DNA of 64,000 nt from Pseudarthrobacter polychromogenes (GCF_014644495.1 NZ_BMKU01000009.1:118151-182150); one strand, 5' to 3'; positions 27,866 through 36,138 are shown, counted from the stretch's first letter. The notes: a model not told the origin generated them from the letters alone. Numbers and translations: made by a program.

Positions 27866-28197
27866 GTCCGTTTATCCCTTCCGCGGCTTCAAGGGAGGGC
27901 TGTGGCCCTCCACCCTGCTCGGCCTGCCCGTGCTGCCGTGGCTGCTGTTCTTCAGCTTAGCCGCGGCCGGCGTCACGCACGGCACGCTTCTGGCCTCCCG
28001 CGCCGCTGCATCCCCCGTGATTCCGGGAGGCTGTCAGCCAGGACCGTCCTAAAGGGCGCCTGGCGTGACGCGATTCCGGGAGCGCCCACCGCGAAACACC
28101 AAATTAACCTTGCCGCCGGTCCCGCGAAACACTGCTTGGATACTCTGATGCAACAAGGTTTACTAATAGCTAACGCCAACCGAACAGGAACGTTTCG
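27866..28197. other. Intergenic region, 332 bases, upstream of the glnT-glx cluster
   Basis: No credible gene: open frames here lack ribosome sites and family character. The half near 27866-28050 shows CCGGGAG-type direct repeats (28020s and 28074s). The half near 28085-28197 is richer in A/T, holds the GlnR-like half-box and probably the promoter; TTGGAT near 28136 followed by TTTACT 17 bases later is a possible pair. Confidence 0.5.
28093..28108 (+). promoter_or_regulatory. GlnR-like half-box
   Basis: GAAAC, six bases, TTAAC. This matches half of the actinobacterial GlnR pattern (GAAAC-N6-GTNAC, one mismatch) and is identical in layout to the box in front of amtB at 35966. A further GAAAC lies at 28136. 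It stands about 100 bases before the first gene of the cluster, a suitable distance for activation. Confidence 0.4.
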
Positions 28198-29613
28198 ATG
28201 ACCAGTGTCGCAACCCCTGCTGTAACCGCCCTGCCGTTCGCCGAGGAACGGGAAGTTTCCGGGGCTCCCGCCATTTCCCTGGCAGACATCGCCAAGGCCC
28301 ACGGCGTCCGCTTCCTGCTGGCCACCTTCGTGGACATGACCGGCAAGCCCTGCGCCAAGCTGGTCCCGGTGGAAGCCGCCGGGGAACTCGAAAGCGGTGC
28401 CATGGGTTTCGCCGGCTTCGCTGCGGGCCTGATGGGGCAGAAGCCGCAGGACCCGGACCTGATCGCCGTGCCGGACCTGGACTCCTTCACCCCGGTGCCC
28501 TTCATTAAGGAGGGCCTGGCCATCATCCACTGCGACCCCCACGTCAACGGCACGCCCTGGCCCTACGCGCCGCGCGTGATCCTGAAAAACACCCTGGCCC
28601 GCCTTGCGGAGAAGGGCATGCAGGCCAAGGTGGGCGCCGAGGTGGAGTACTTCCTGGTGAAGAAGAACGACGACGGGACGCTGAGTACCGCCGACGCCAG
28701 GGACGATTCACCCCGCCCCTGCTACGACGCCCGCGGGGTCACCCGGATGTACGACCACCTCACCTCCATCTCCGAGGCGATGAACGGCCTGGGCTGGGGC
28801 AACTATGCCAATGACCACGAGGACGCCGCCGGCCAGTTCGAGCAGAACTTCAACTACGCCGATGCCCTCACCACCGCGGACCGGGTGGTCACCCTCCGCT
28901 ACATCCTGAACATCCTGGCCGAACAGCGCGGCATGACGGCCACCTTTATGCCCAAGCCTTTTACCGACCGCACCGGCACTGGACTGCACTTCCACCTGTC
29001 CCTGTGGTCCGGCGCCGAGGCGCTGTTCCCGGCAGCGGGCAGCGGGGCGGAAGGCAAGGGAAACAACGACGACGGCAGGGGCCTTGGGATTTCCGGCCTC
29101 GCCTGCTCCTTTATCGCCGGCATCCTGGACCATGCTCCGGCACTCCAGGCGTTCCTCGCCCCGACAGTGAATTCCTACAAACGGACAGGCGCCACCACCA
29201 GCTCATCCGGTGCCACGTGGTCACCTCGGAAGGCGTCCTATGGCGGCAACGACCGGACCCACATGATCCGCGTCCCGGACAACAAACGGATTGAACTGCG
29301 TTCCGGCGACGGCTCCGCCAACCCGTACCTGGCCATCGCCACCGCGATTTCTGCAGGGCTGGACGGAGTGGAGAAAGCCGCCGACCCGGGTGCACCGTCC
29401 GGTCCCGGCGAGTCCAGGCCGGACGCGCACCGGCTGCCGGCCACCCTGCTCCATGCCGTCGAAGCCCTGCGGCAGGACCCGGTCATGCTGGCCAGCCTCA
29501 GCGGCAACCCGGAGATCGGCAGGTACTACGCGGACGCCAAGGAAGAGGAATTCCTGAGCTGGCACAACCAGGTCAGCGACTGGGAAATCCGCACGTACTT
29601 GACGTCGATCTGA
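28198..29613 (+). CDS. glnT: Type III glutamine-synthetase-like enzyme (GlnT), candidate gamma-glutamylmethylamide synthetase
   Basis: 471 residues of the GS fold. The ATP/metal region shows VGAEVEYFLVKK (about 142-153), HEDAAGQFEQNF, TGTGLHFHLSLW (HxH region), NSYKRTG and RIELRSGDGSANPYLAI. GlnT/GmaS members glutamylate ammonia or methylamine at the expense of ATP. The next three genes are the glxB-glxC-glxD set known to follow gmaS in N-methylglutamate-pathway clusters, so gamma-glutamylation of methylamine or another small amine is more likely than bulk glutamine synthesis. AGGAACG lies upstream of the ATG. gmaS is an alternative symbol. Substrate not proven. Confidence 0.87.
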   Translation: MTSVATPAVTALPFAEEREVSGAPAISLADIAKAHGVRFLLATFVDMTGKPCAKLVPVEAAGELESGAMGFAGFAAGLMGQKPQDPDLIAVPDLDSFTPVPFIKEGLAIIHCDPHVNGTPWPYAPRVILKNTLARLAEKGMQAKVGAEVEYFLVKKNDDGTLSTADARDDSPRPCYDARGVTRMYDHLTSISEAMNGLGWGNYANDHEDAAGQFEQNFNYADALTTADRVVTLRYILNILAEQRGMTATFMPKPFTDRTGTGLHFHLSLWSGAEALFPAAGSGAEGKGNNDDGRGLGISGLACSFIAGILDHAPALQAFLAPTVNSYKRTGATTSSSGATWSPRKASYGGNDRTHMIRVPDNKRIELRSGDGSANPYLAIATAISAGLDGVEKAADPGAPSGPGESRPDAHRLPATLLHAVEALRQDPVMLASLSGNPEIGRYYADAKEEEFLSWHNQVSDWEIRTYLTSI

Positions 29614-29665
29614 CCGTCCTCCATCCAGTCACACCACCAGACGCTATTGAGTAAGGACCCCCACC

Positions 29666-30586
29666 ATGTGCGGAATCGCCGCGCTGCAGCTGCGCAACCC
29701 CTCGCTGCACCCCCAAATGGGCAGCCTGCTGTCCTCCATGCTGTGCCAGATCGTGGACCGCGGACCGGACTCCGCCGGCCTGGCCGTCTACAACACCCCC
29801 GGCCTGGTTTCGCGGGGGATGTCCACCCTCAGCCTGCTGGGCAAGGACCAGGGAATGACGACGGCGGACATCACCGCCGGCGTCGCGGCTCTCCTTGCCG
29901 GTGCGCTTCCGGCGGGTGCGGCAGCAGCCGTCAAAGTGGTCGGCGACACCACCCTGGTGAGCGCCGCCGTCGGGACTGATCTGCTGGTGAAAGCGGTCAG
30001 CGAAACCCTGCCCGGCGCCACCATCATTGGCCGCGGCGAGCATGTGGCGGTCATGAAAAGCGTGGGCCACCCCATGGAAATCGCCGCCGAGCACGGACTG
30101 GAGGCGATGGCGGGAAGCCAGGGACTGTCCCACACCCGGATGGCCACCGAGTCCGCCGTTACCGCCGGCGGCTCCCACCCGTTCTCCGTGGCCGACGACC
30201 TCTGCCTGGTCCACAACGGCTCCTTCTCCAACCACGCCACTGTCCGCCGGGAGCTCAGGCGCGAAGGCGTGGTGTTCGACTCCGAAAACGACACCGAAGT
30301 GGGCGCCCGCTACGTCGCCTCCCGGCTGAAGCAGGGCGACACCCTCGAGGAAGCCCTGGTGAACCTGGGCAAGGCCCTGGACGGTTTCTACACCCTGGTG
30401 GTCACCACCGCGGACAGCATGGCCGTGGTCCGCGACCCCATCGCCTGCAAACCGGCCATCATCGCCGAAACGGACGACTACGTGGCCATGGCCTCCGAGT
30501 ACCGCGCCCTGGCCGGCCTGCCCGGCATCGACAACGCCCGCATCTTTGAACCGGAACCCGGAAAGGTCTACACATGGTCACTCTGA
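29666..30586 (+). CDS. glxB: GlxB: class II glutamine-amidotransferase subunit (MgsA-like)
   Basis: 306 residues. Begins MCGIAALQLR, so Cys2 becomes the N-terminal nucleophile after Met removal, as in the glutaminase domain of glutamate synthase. RGPDSAGLAVYN and VHNGSFSNHATVRRELRREG are further class II amidotransferase signatures. In methylotrophs this subunit (MgsA) hydrolyses gamma-glutamylmethylamide and passes methylamine to the synthase subunit; here it should do this for the amide made by the preceding enzyme. AAGGACCCCC precedes the ATG, and its end overlaps glxC by 13 bases. Confidence 0.9.
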   Translation: MCGIAALQLRNPSLHPQMGSLLSSMLCQIVDRGPDSAGLAVYNTPGLVSRGMSTLSLLGKDQGMTTADITAGVAALLAGALPAGAAAAVKVVGDTTLVSAAVGTDLLVKAVSETLPGATIIGRGEHVAVMKSVGHPMEIAAEHGLEAMAGSQGLSHTRMATESAVTAGGSHPFSVADDLCLVHNGSFSNHATVRRELRREGVVFDSENDTEVGARYVASRLKQGDTLEEALVNLGKALDGFYTLVVTTADSMAVVRDPIACKPAIIAETDDYVAMASEYRALAGLPGIDNARIFEPEPGKVYTWSL

Positions 30587-31311
30587 CAGCCCCCGAAAGC
30601 ACGGCAAGCACCGCCCCGGATGCCCGGGTGCCGGAGTCCAGCACCGTGGACCTGGCCGTCACCAGCGTCCGGGAACTCAACCAGGCCATCCACAACGCCG
30701 CGGACGGACAAGCGTGGACCGTCACCAACCCGGGCGGCAAGCACAGCCTCGCCGTCGGCATCGACGCGGACATCGCGGTGACCATCGAAGGCCACGCCGG
30801 CTACTATGCCGCCGGGATGCACCAAAAAGGCGGCGTCACCATCACCGGCAACGCCGGCGTCGGCCTTGCCGAGAACATCATGTCCGGCCGCGTCCACGTG
30901 ACGGGCGATGCTTCCCAGTCCGCAGCCGCCACCGGCCACGGCGGCCTGGTGGTCATCGACGGCAACGCCGGTGCCCGGTGCGGGATCTCCATGAAGGGCG
31001 TGGACATCGTGGTGGGCGGCAACATCGGCCACATGTCCGCGTTCATGGCGCAGGCCGGACGCCTGGTGGTCTGCGGCGACGCCGGCGACGCCCTGGGCGA
31101 CTCGATCTACGAGGCGCGGATCTACGTCAAAGGGACGGTGGCCTCCCTCGGTGCGGACTGCGTCGAAAAGCCGCTGCGCGAAGAGCACCTTGCCGAACTG
31201 GCAGAACTGCTGGCTGCCGGCGGCCGCACCGACAACCCTGCCGATTTCAAGCGCTACGGCTCAGCCCGGAACCTCTACCACTTCCACGTCGACAACTCGA
31301 CTGCCTACTAG
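30574..31311 (+). CDS. glxC: GlxC: GXGXG-repeat subunit of glutamate-synthase-like complex (MgsB-like)
   Basis: 245 residues corresponding to the C-terminal beta-helix domain of glutamate synthase, with repeated G-x-x-G-x-x-x-G turns (TITGNAGVGLAENIMSG, VVIDGNAGARCGISMKG, VVCGDAGDALGDSIYE). It probably scaffolds the ammonia or methylamine tunnel between GlxB and GlxD. The ATG overlaps the glxB end by 13 bases and has GGAAAGG upstream. A strong AGGAGG follows for glxD 9 bases after its stop. Confidence 0.9.
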   Translation: MVTLTAPESTASTAPDARVPESSTVDLAVTSVRELNQAIHNAADGQAWTVTNPGGKHSLAVGIDADIAVTIEGHAGYYAAGMHQKGGVTITGNAGVGLAENIMSGRVHVTGDASQSAAATGHGGLVVIDGNAGARCGISMKGVDIVVGGNIGHMSAFMAQAGRLVVCGDAGDALGDSIYEARIYVKGTVASLGADCVEKPLREEHLAELAELLAAGGRTDNPADFKRYGSARNLYHFHVDNSTAY

Positions 31312-31320
31312 GAGGCCCCC

Positions 31321-32679
31321 ATGACCATCACCTCCATCCCCGCCCCGGCGCCCACAGACATCGCCGCCCTGGGCCTCCGCGAGTCCGCCACCTTTGACCG
31401 CGCCACCATCGCCGACATCCAGCGCGCCGCCTCCACCGGCGTGTACGACATCCGCGGCTGGGGCGCCAAACGCAAGGTCCCGCACTTCGACGACCTGCTC
31501 TTCCTGGGCGCCTCCATGTCCCGCTACCCGCTGGAGGGCTACCGCGAAAAGTGCGATACCGACGTCGTCCTCGGCGACCGGCACGCCACCCGGCCCCTGC
31601 ACCTGCAGACCCCGGTGACCATCGCCGGCATGAGCTTTGGCGCCCTCTCCGCCAACGCCAAGGAGGCGCTGGGCCGCGGAGCTTCGGAGGTGGGAACCTC
31701 CACAACCACGGGCGACGGCGGCATGACGCCTGAGGAGCGCGGCCAGTCCAAGCACCTGGTGTACCAGTACCTGCCCTCCCGCTACGGCATGAACCCGGAC
31801 GACCTGCGCAAGGCCGACGCCATCGAAATCGTGCTGGGCCAGGGCGCCAAGCCCGGCGGCGGCGGCATGCTGCTCGGACAGAAAATCACTGAACGCGTCG
31901 CCGGCATGCGCACCCTCCCGGTGGGCATCGACCAGCGTTCGGCGAGCCGCCACCCGGACTGGACCGGCCCGGATGACCTCGAGATCAAGATCGGCGAGCT
32001 GCGCGAAATCACCGACTGTAAGACCCCCATCTACGTCAAGATCGGCGCCTCCCGGCCGTACTACGACACCGCCCTGGCCGTGAAGTCCGGGGCCGACGTG
32101 GTGGTGGTGGACGGCATGCAGGGCGGCACCGCTGCCACGCAGCAGGTGTTCATCGAAAACGTCGGGATCCCCACCCTCGCTGCCATCCCGCAGGCAGTGC
32201 AGGCCCTGCAGGAACTCGGGGTGCACCGGAAGGTCCAGCTCATCGTCTCCGGTGGCATCCGCACCGGGGCCGACGTCGCCAAGGCCATGGCCCTCGGCGC
32301 AGACGCCGTGGCGATCGGAACGGCGGCGCTGATAGCCCTGGGCGACAACGATCCACGATTTGCCGCCGAGTACTCCGCCCTCGGTTCCGCAGCCGGTTTC
32401 TACGATGACTTCCAGGATGGCCGCGACCCCGCCGGCATCACCACTCAGGATCCGGAACTGTCCTCCCGGCTGGACCCGGTGGCCGCCGGCAAGCGGTTGG
32501 CCAACTACCTGCGCGTCCTCACCATGGAGGCCCAGACCATTGCCCGGGCCTGCGGGAAGTCGCACCTGCACAACCTGGAGCCCGAGGATTTGGTGGCGCT
32601 CACCATCGAGGCATCCGCCATGGCCCGCGTGCCGCTGGCCGGCACCTCGTGGATCCCCGGAGTGCAGGGAAGCTTCTGA
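31321..32679 (+). CDS. glxD: GlxD: FMN-dependent glutamate-synthase-like catalytic subunit (MgsC-like), without Fe-S cysteines
   Basis: 452 residues of the FMN-binding glutamate-synthase barrel (about 90-440): TIAGMSFGALSANAKEALGRG, TTTGDGGMTPEERG, VVVDGMQGGTAATQQVF, LIVSGGIRTGADVAKAMALGA. In GltB this barrel carries three Cys for a 3Fe-4S cluster; at the equivalent place (359-370) this protein has GFYDDFQDGRDP, with no Cys. It may be that GlxD/MgsC enzymes generally lack the cluster; I recall such variants but could not check. It would transfer the released amine to 2-oxoglutarate. AGGAGG lies 5 bases before the ATG. Its stop overlaps the next start (TGATG). Confidence 0.9.
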   Translation: MTITSIPAPAPTDIAALGLRESATFDRATIADIQRAASTGVYDIRGWGAKRKVPHFDDLLFLGASMSRYPLEGYREKCDTDVVLGDRHATRPLHLQTPVTIAGMSFGALSANAKEALGRGASEVGTSTTTGDGGMTPEERGQSKHLVYQYLPSRYGMNPDDLRKADAIEIVLGQGAKPGGGGMLLGQKITERVAGMRTLPVGIDQRSASRHPDWTGPDDLEIKIGELREITDCKTPIYVKIGASRPYYDTALAVKSGADVVVVDGMQGGTAATQQVFIENVGIPTLAAIPQAVQALQELGVHRKVQLIVSGGIRTGADVAKAMALGADAVAIGTAALIALGDNDPRFAAEYSALGSAAGFYDDFQDGRDPAGITTQDPELSSRLDPVAAGKRLANYLRVLTMEAQTIARACGKSHLHNLEPEDLVALTIEASAMARVPLAGTSWIPGVQGSF

Positions 32680-33896
32680 TGCCTGAGGCTTTTTCCGGCG
32701 CGTCAGATTTTGTGGTGGTGGGCGCCGGGCTGGCCGGTGCCGCCACCGCCTGGCAGCTGGCCGTCCGGGGGCACCAGGTGACCATCCTGGAACGCAACGT
32801 CCCGGCCAGCCACGACGGCAGTTCCCACGGGTCCGCCCGGATCTTCCGCTACGCCTACCCCGACCCCTTCTATACCCGGGCGGTGGTGGAATCGAAGGGC
32901 CTGTGGGACGGACTCTCTGCCGCATGCGGCACGCCCCTGATCACCCCTTTCGGCGCCGTGGACTACGGGCCGGAACGCAATCCCCGGCTGCTGGCCTCGG
33001 TGCTGGCTGAGGAAGGGATCGAGCACGAACTCCTGTCCGCGGCCGACGCCCGCGCACGCTGGCCGCAGATCGCCTTCGATACCGAAGTCCTCTGGCACCC
33101 CGGCGCGGGGGTGATCGACGCGGAAGGCGCCGTCAATGCGATGATAAGCCTCGCCGTCGAGCACGGCGTCCGGCTGCTGGCCGACTGGGAGCTGCAAAGT
33201 GTGGAGCGGACGGGCACCGGTTACCGGCTGCGTTCTTCTGCAGGGGAGACGGTGGGCGCCGGCAACGTGGTGATCAGCGCCGGCGGGTGGCTGCCGGCAC
33301 TGCTGGGGCGGCTGTCCCTTCCGGCAGGTTTCGTGGCCGGGCTGCCGGAGGTCACCGTCCGGCAGGAACAGGCCTTCCACTTCAAGTACCGCGACCACGC
33401 CCCCGCGGACCACGCCTCCAAGGATGACGCCTCCAACGATGACGACGGTGGCGCTGCGCCGGGTGCCGGCGGCTGGCCTACCTTCATCCACAAGGCTGCG
33501 GACATCCAGGCCTACGGCCTTCCCGGCGGGCGGGATGCCGGCTTCGCCGGGCAGAAAGTGGCGGAGTACAACGGCGGCAAGCTGATTCCTTCCGCGGCAC
33601 GGCAGACCGGGAAAGTGGACCCCGCCAACCGCCGCCGGGTGGTGGAGTACGTGCAGCGCTACCTGCCCGGCCTGGACCCGAAGCCTTACGCCGAAACAAC
33701 CTGCCTGTTCACCAACACACCCAACGAGGACTTCCTCATCGACCGCGTGGACAACCTGACAATCGTCTCCCCCTGTTCCGGCCACGGCGCCAAATTCGCG
33801 CCGCTGATCGGGCAGTGGGCCGCGGACCTGGCCGACGGCTCCGGCGGTGTTCCGGACCGGTTCCGGACTGCGTCCCCAGCAGCTGTGACCACCTAG
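32679..33896 (+). CDS. Monomeric sarcosine-oxidase-like (MSOX/SolA family) FAD-dependent amino-acid oxidase
   Basis: 405 residues, one-base TGATG coupling to glxD. FAD site VVVGAGLAGAATAWQL (12-27). By motif alignment with Bacillus sarcosine oxidase: Arg54/Arg57 (MSOX 49/52) in ARIFRYAY, covalent-flavin Cys342 (MSOX 315) in TCLFTNTPNEDF, Lys372 (MSOX 348) in SGHGAKF, and probably oxygen-activating Lys293 (265). The substrate-carboxylate ligands are thus kept, so an N-alkyl amino acid is expected. In this cluster, N-methylglutamate is the attractive substrate, giving glutamate, formaldehyde and H2O2; sarcosine is the alternative. An acidic low-complexity insert lies at about 239-265. Confidence 0.85.
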   Translation: MPEAFSGASDFVVVGAGLAGAATAWQLAVRGHQVTILERNVPASHDGSSHGSARIFRYAYPDPFYTRAVVESKGLWDGLSAACGTPLITPFGAVDYGPERNPRLLASVLAEEGIEHELLSAADARARWPQIAFDTEVLWHPGAGVIDAEGAVNAMISLAVEHGVRLLADWELQSVERTGTGYRLRSSAGETVGAGNVVISAGGWLPALLGRLSLPAGFVAGLPEVTVRQEQAFHFKYRDHAPADHASKDDASNDDDGGAAPGAGGWPTFIHKAADIQAYGLPGGRDAGFAGQKVAEYNGGKLIPSAARQTGKVDPANRRRVVEYVQRYLPGLDPKPYAETTCLFTNTPNEDFLIDRVDNLTIVSPCSGHGAKFAPLIGQWAADLADGSGGVPDRFRTASPAAVTT

Positions 33897-33907
33897 GACG
33901 GATACCA

Positions 33908-35206
33908 GTGAGCCTTCCACAGACAATACCCACGGCGGACCCCACGGCGGATGCCCTGCCTTCCGGCCGGACAAGCACCCCCACTGTTGCCGGCCTCCTG
34001 CGTGACATCTCCACCATCGGCAGGGACGCCTCACGGGGCGGGTACTCGCGTCCGGTGTTCTCCACCGCCGAGACGGACCTCCGCGGCTGGTTCATTGAGC
34101 AGGCAGAACGGCGCGGCCTGGATGTCCACCCGGACCACAACGGCATCATCTGGGCCTGGTGGGATACCGCAGCACGCACCCGGAAGGACGCCGTCGTCAC
34201 CGGAAGCCACCTGGATTCCGTTCCCGGCGGCGGCGAGTACGACGGCCCGCTCGGCGTTGCATCGGCGCTGGTCGCCGTCGACATCCTCAAAACCCGCGGC
34301 CTGCGGCCCCGGCGTCCGCTGGCCATCGCGGTCTTCCCGGAAGAGGAAGGCTCCCGGTTCGGCGTTGCCTGCCTGGGTTCCCGCCTCCTCACCGGAGCCC
34401 TGGACCCGGACAAGGCGCGCCGGCTCAAGGACCCCGACGGCAACACCTACGCCGACGTCGCCGCTGCGAACGGCCAGGACCCGCGCCTGATTGGAGCGGA
34501 CTACGGGACGCTCCAGCAGCTGGGGGTCTTTGTGGAGCTGCACGTGGAACAGGGGAGGGGACTGATTGACCTGGACCAGCCCGTGGCAATCGGCTCCTCC
34601 ATCCTGGGCCATGGCCGCTGGAAGTTGAGCATCAGCGGCCAGGGCAACCACGCCGGCACCACCCTGATGAAGGACCGCAGGGACCCGATGATTGCGGCAG
34701 CCAAGGTGGTGGTCGGCATCCGGGATACCGCCCGGAAGTACCGCGACGCCAGGGCCACCGTGGGCAGGGTCCAGCCGGTGCCCGGCGGCACCAATGTGAT
34801 CGCCTCCCGCGTGGACCTGTGGATCGATGCCCGGCACCCTGACGACTCCGTCACCGCGGCACTGGTGGAAGCCATCGGTCTGACTGCGCAGGTGTTCGCC
34901 GCGGAGGAGGGCTGCACCGCGGACCTGACCATGGAATCGCTCAGCCCCACCGTGCATTTCGACGGCGGGCTGCGCGACCGGCTGCAGGAACTGCTCCCCG
35001 AAGCGCCGGTCCTGGACACCGGCGCCGGGCACGACGCCGGCGTCCTCAATTCCCACCTGCCGACGGCCATGATCTTCGTCCGCAATCCCACCGGCATCTC
35101 GCATTCCCCCGAAGAGCTGGTGGAAGACCGGGATGCCGAGGCCGGCGCACTTGCGCTGGCGGACTCCCTCGCGGGGCTGGCAGGCGACACCCGCGCACCC
35201 AGGTAG
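33908..35206 (+). CDS. M20-type amidohydrolase: allantoate amidohydrolase / N-carbamoyl-amino-acid hydrolase family
   Basis: 432 residues from GTG 33908 (GGACGG upstream; 11 bases after the oxidase stop). Di-metal ligands of the hydantoinase/carbamoylase branch: His101 (GSHLDSVPGG), Asp112 (EYDGPLG), Glu146/Glu147 (FPEEEGSRF), His212 (ELHVEQG) and a final His near 404 (GISHSPEE). The dimerisation/lid domain lies at about 225-335. It removes a carbamoyl or ureido group, releasing ammonia. In this operon it might supply an amine or N-methylamino acid from a carbamoylated precursor (for example N-carbamoylsarcosine), or salvage ureides; this is inference. Confidence 0.85.
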   Translation: MSLPQTIPTADPTADALPSGRTSTPTVAGLLRDISTIGRDASRGGYSRPVFSTAETDLRGWFIEQAERRGLDVHPDHNGIIWAWWDTAARTRKDAVVTGSHLDSVPGGGEYDGPLGVASALVAVDILKTRGLRPRRPLAIAVFPEEEGSRFGVACLGSRLLTGALDPDKARRLKDPDGNTYADVAAANGQDPRLIGADYGTLQQLGVFVELHVEQGRGLIDLDQPVAIGSSILGHGRWKLSISGQGNHAGTTLMKDRRDPMIAAAKVVVGIRDTARKYRDARATVGRVQPVPGGTNVIASRVDLWIDARHPDDSVTAALVEAIGLTAQVFAAEEGCTADLTMESLSPTVHFDGGLRDRLQELLPEAPVLDTGAGHDAGVLNSHLPTAMIFVRNPTGISHSPEELVEDRDAEAGALALADSLAGLAGDTRAPR

Positions 35207-35242
35207 CGCCGCCGTCGTCGTCCTACCGCGCCCTTCCGTGCC

Positions 35243-35248
35243 TAAGAT
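35243..35248 (+). promoter_or_regulatory. Candidate -10 element for a leaderless transcript
   Basis: TAAGAT followed by exactly 7 bases and then the ATG of the XRE-cupin gene. The -35 is unclear (TCGTCG/TCGTCC repeats upstream). Confidence 0.4.
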
Positions 35249-35255
35249 GGCTGCT

Positions 35256-35879
35256 ATGACCGAACACGCAGCCGATCACGCCGGTGACGACGACGGGGCG
35301 CAGGCTGACGGGCAGGCCGCAGGCCGGCTGGAGCAGGTCATCGCACGCCAGGTGCGGCACTACCGTACGGCTGCCGGGCTGTCCTCGGCGGAACTGGCCG
35401 CCCGGACAGGCCTCTCCAAGGCGATGATTTCGCGGGTGGAGACTGCCACCACCTCATGTTCCCTGACCACGCTGCAGCGGCTTGCTGATGGACTGAAAGT
35501 GCCGGTCACGGCATTGTTCCGTGGCGCGGACACGGACCGCGACGCCACCTTCACCAAGAGCGGCCAGGGAAGCCTCACCGTCCGCAGCGGCACCCAGCAC
35601 GGCCACGAATACCGCGTCCTGGGCACTCTGAAGGGCCGGACCGATGCCCTGGAGCCAACGCTGGTGACGCTCACGGACGCCTCCGACGTGTTCCCGCTGT
35701 TCCAGCACCCCGGCACGGAGTTCATCTACCTGCTCGCCGGCAGGATGGTGTACGGCCACGGCTCCTACGAGTACGCCATGGAACCCGGCGATTCCCTGCT
35801 GCTGGACGGCGAAGGGCCGCACGGGCCGTTGGAGCTGCTGGACCTTCCCATCACGTTCCTGGCCATTTCCGCCAAGTAG
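35256..35879 (+). CDS. XRE-family regulator with cupin domain (PuuR type), probably leaderless
   Basis: 207 residues. Helix-turn-helix at about 25-80 (VRHYRTAAGLSSAELAARTGLSKAMISRVETATTSCSLTTLQRLADGLKV region), cupin at about 120-200 (FPLFQHPGTEFIYLLAGRM, MEPGDSLLLDGEGPHGP). The same layout as PuuR, repressor of the gamma-glutamylated putrescine pathway. No ribosome site precedes ATG 35256, but TAAGAT ends 7 bases before it, so the transcript would start at the A of the ATG. ATG 35247 is an alternative start. It is 49 bases after the hydrolase and likely controls this cluster. Confidence 0.85.
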   Translation: MTEHAADHAGDDDGAQADGQAAGRLEQVIARQVRHYRTAAGLSSAELAARTGLSKAMISRVETATTSCSLTTLQRLADGLKVPVTALFRGADTDRDATFTKSGQGSLTVRSGTQHGHEYRVLGTLKGRTDALEPTLVTLTDASDVFPLFQHPGTEFIYLLAGRMVYGHGSYEYAMEPGDSLLLDGEGPHGPLELLDLPITFLAISAK

Positions 35880-35965
35880 GGTCCTGCCCGCAGGCCCTGC
35901 CCTCCAACTTCTGTCCCAGCACTCCTGCGCTCTGCGGGACGGCTGAAACTTCCGTGTGGATGACT

Positions 35966-35992
35966 GAAACGATCATTTAACACCCCGGAAAC
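35966..35992 (+). promoter_or_regulatory. GlnR-like box upstream of amtB
   Basis: GAAAC-N6-TTAAC-N6-GAAAC, with exact six-base spacing in both gaps, as in the actinobacterial GlnR pattern GAAAC-N6-GTNAC-N6-GAAAC (one G-to-T change). Another GAAAC lies at 35945. It stands about 150 bases before the amtB start. AmtB genes are classic GlnR targets, which supports the assignment. Confidence 0.6.
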
Positions 35993-36138
35993 CCAGCCCA
36001 TTACTGCCGCCATACAGTTGGAACCAGACGGCAATAGCTGCCCTCCGATGAACGTGGTACTGACTCCGCGTCCCTCCTCCGGAGTGGCTCCAACGGGCGA
36101 TTTGGCGTTCTCTCCTCGCATCACGAAAGGGGTTTCCC

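Noticed and set aside
27902..28201. 99-codon frame before glnT
   Set aside because: Covers the presumed promoter and GlnR-like box; composition not protein-like.
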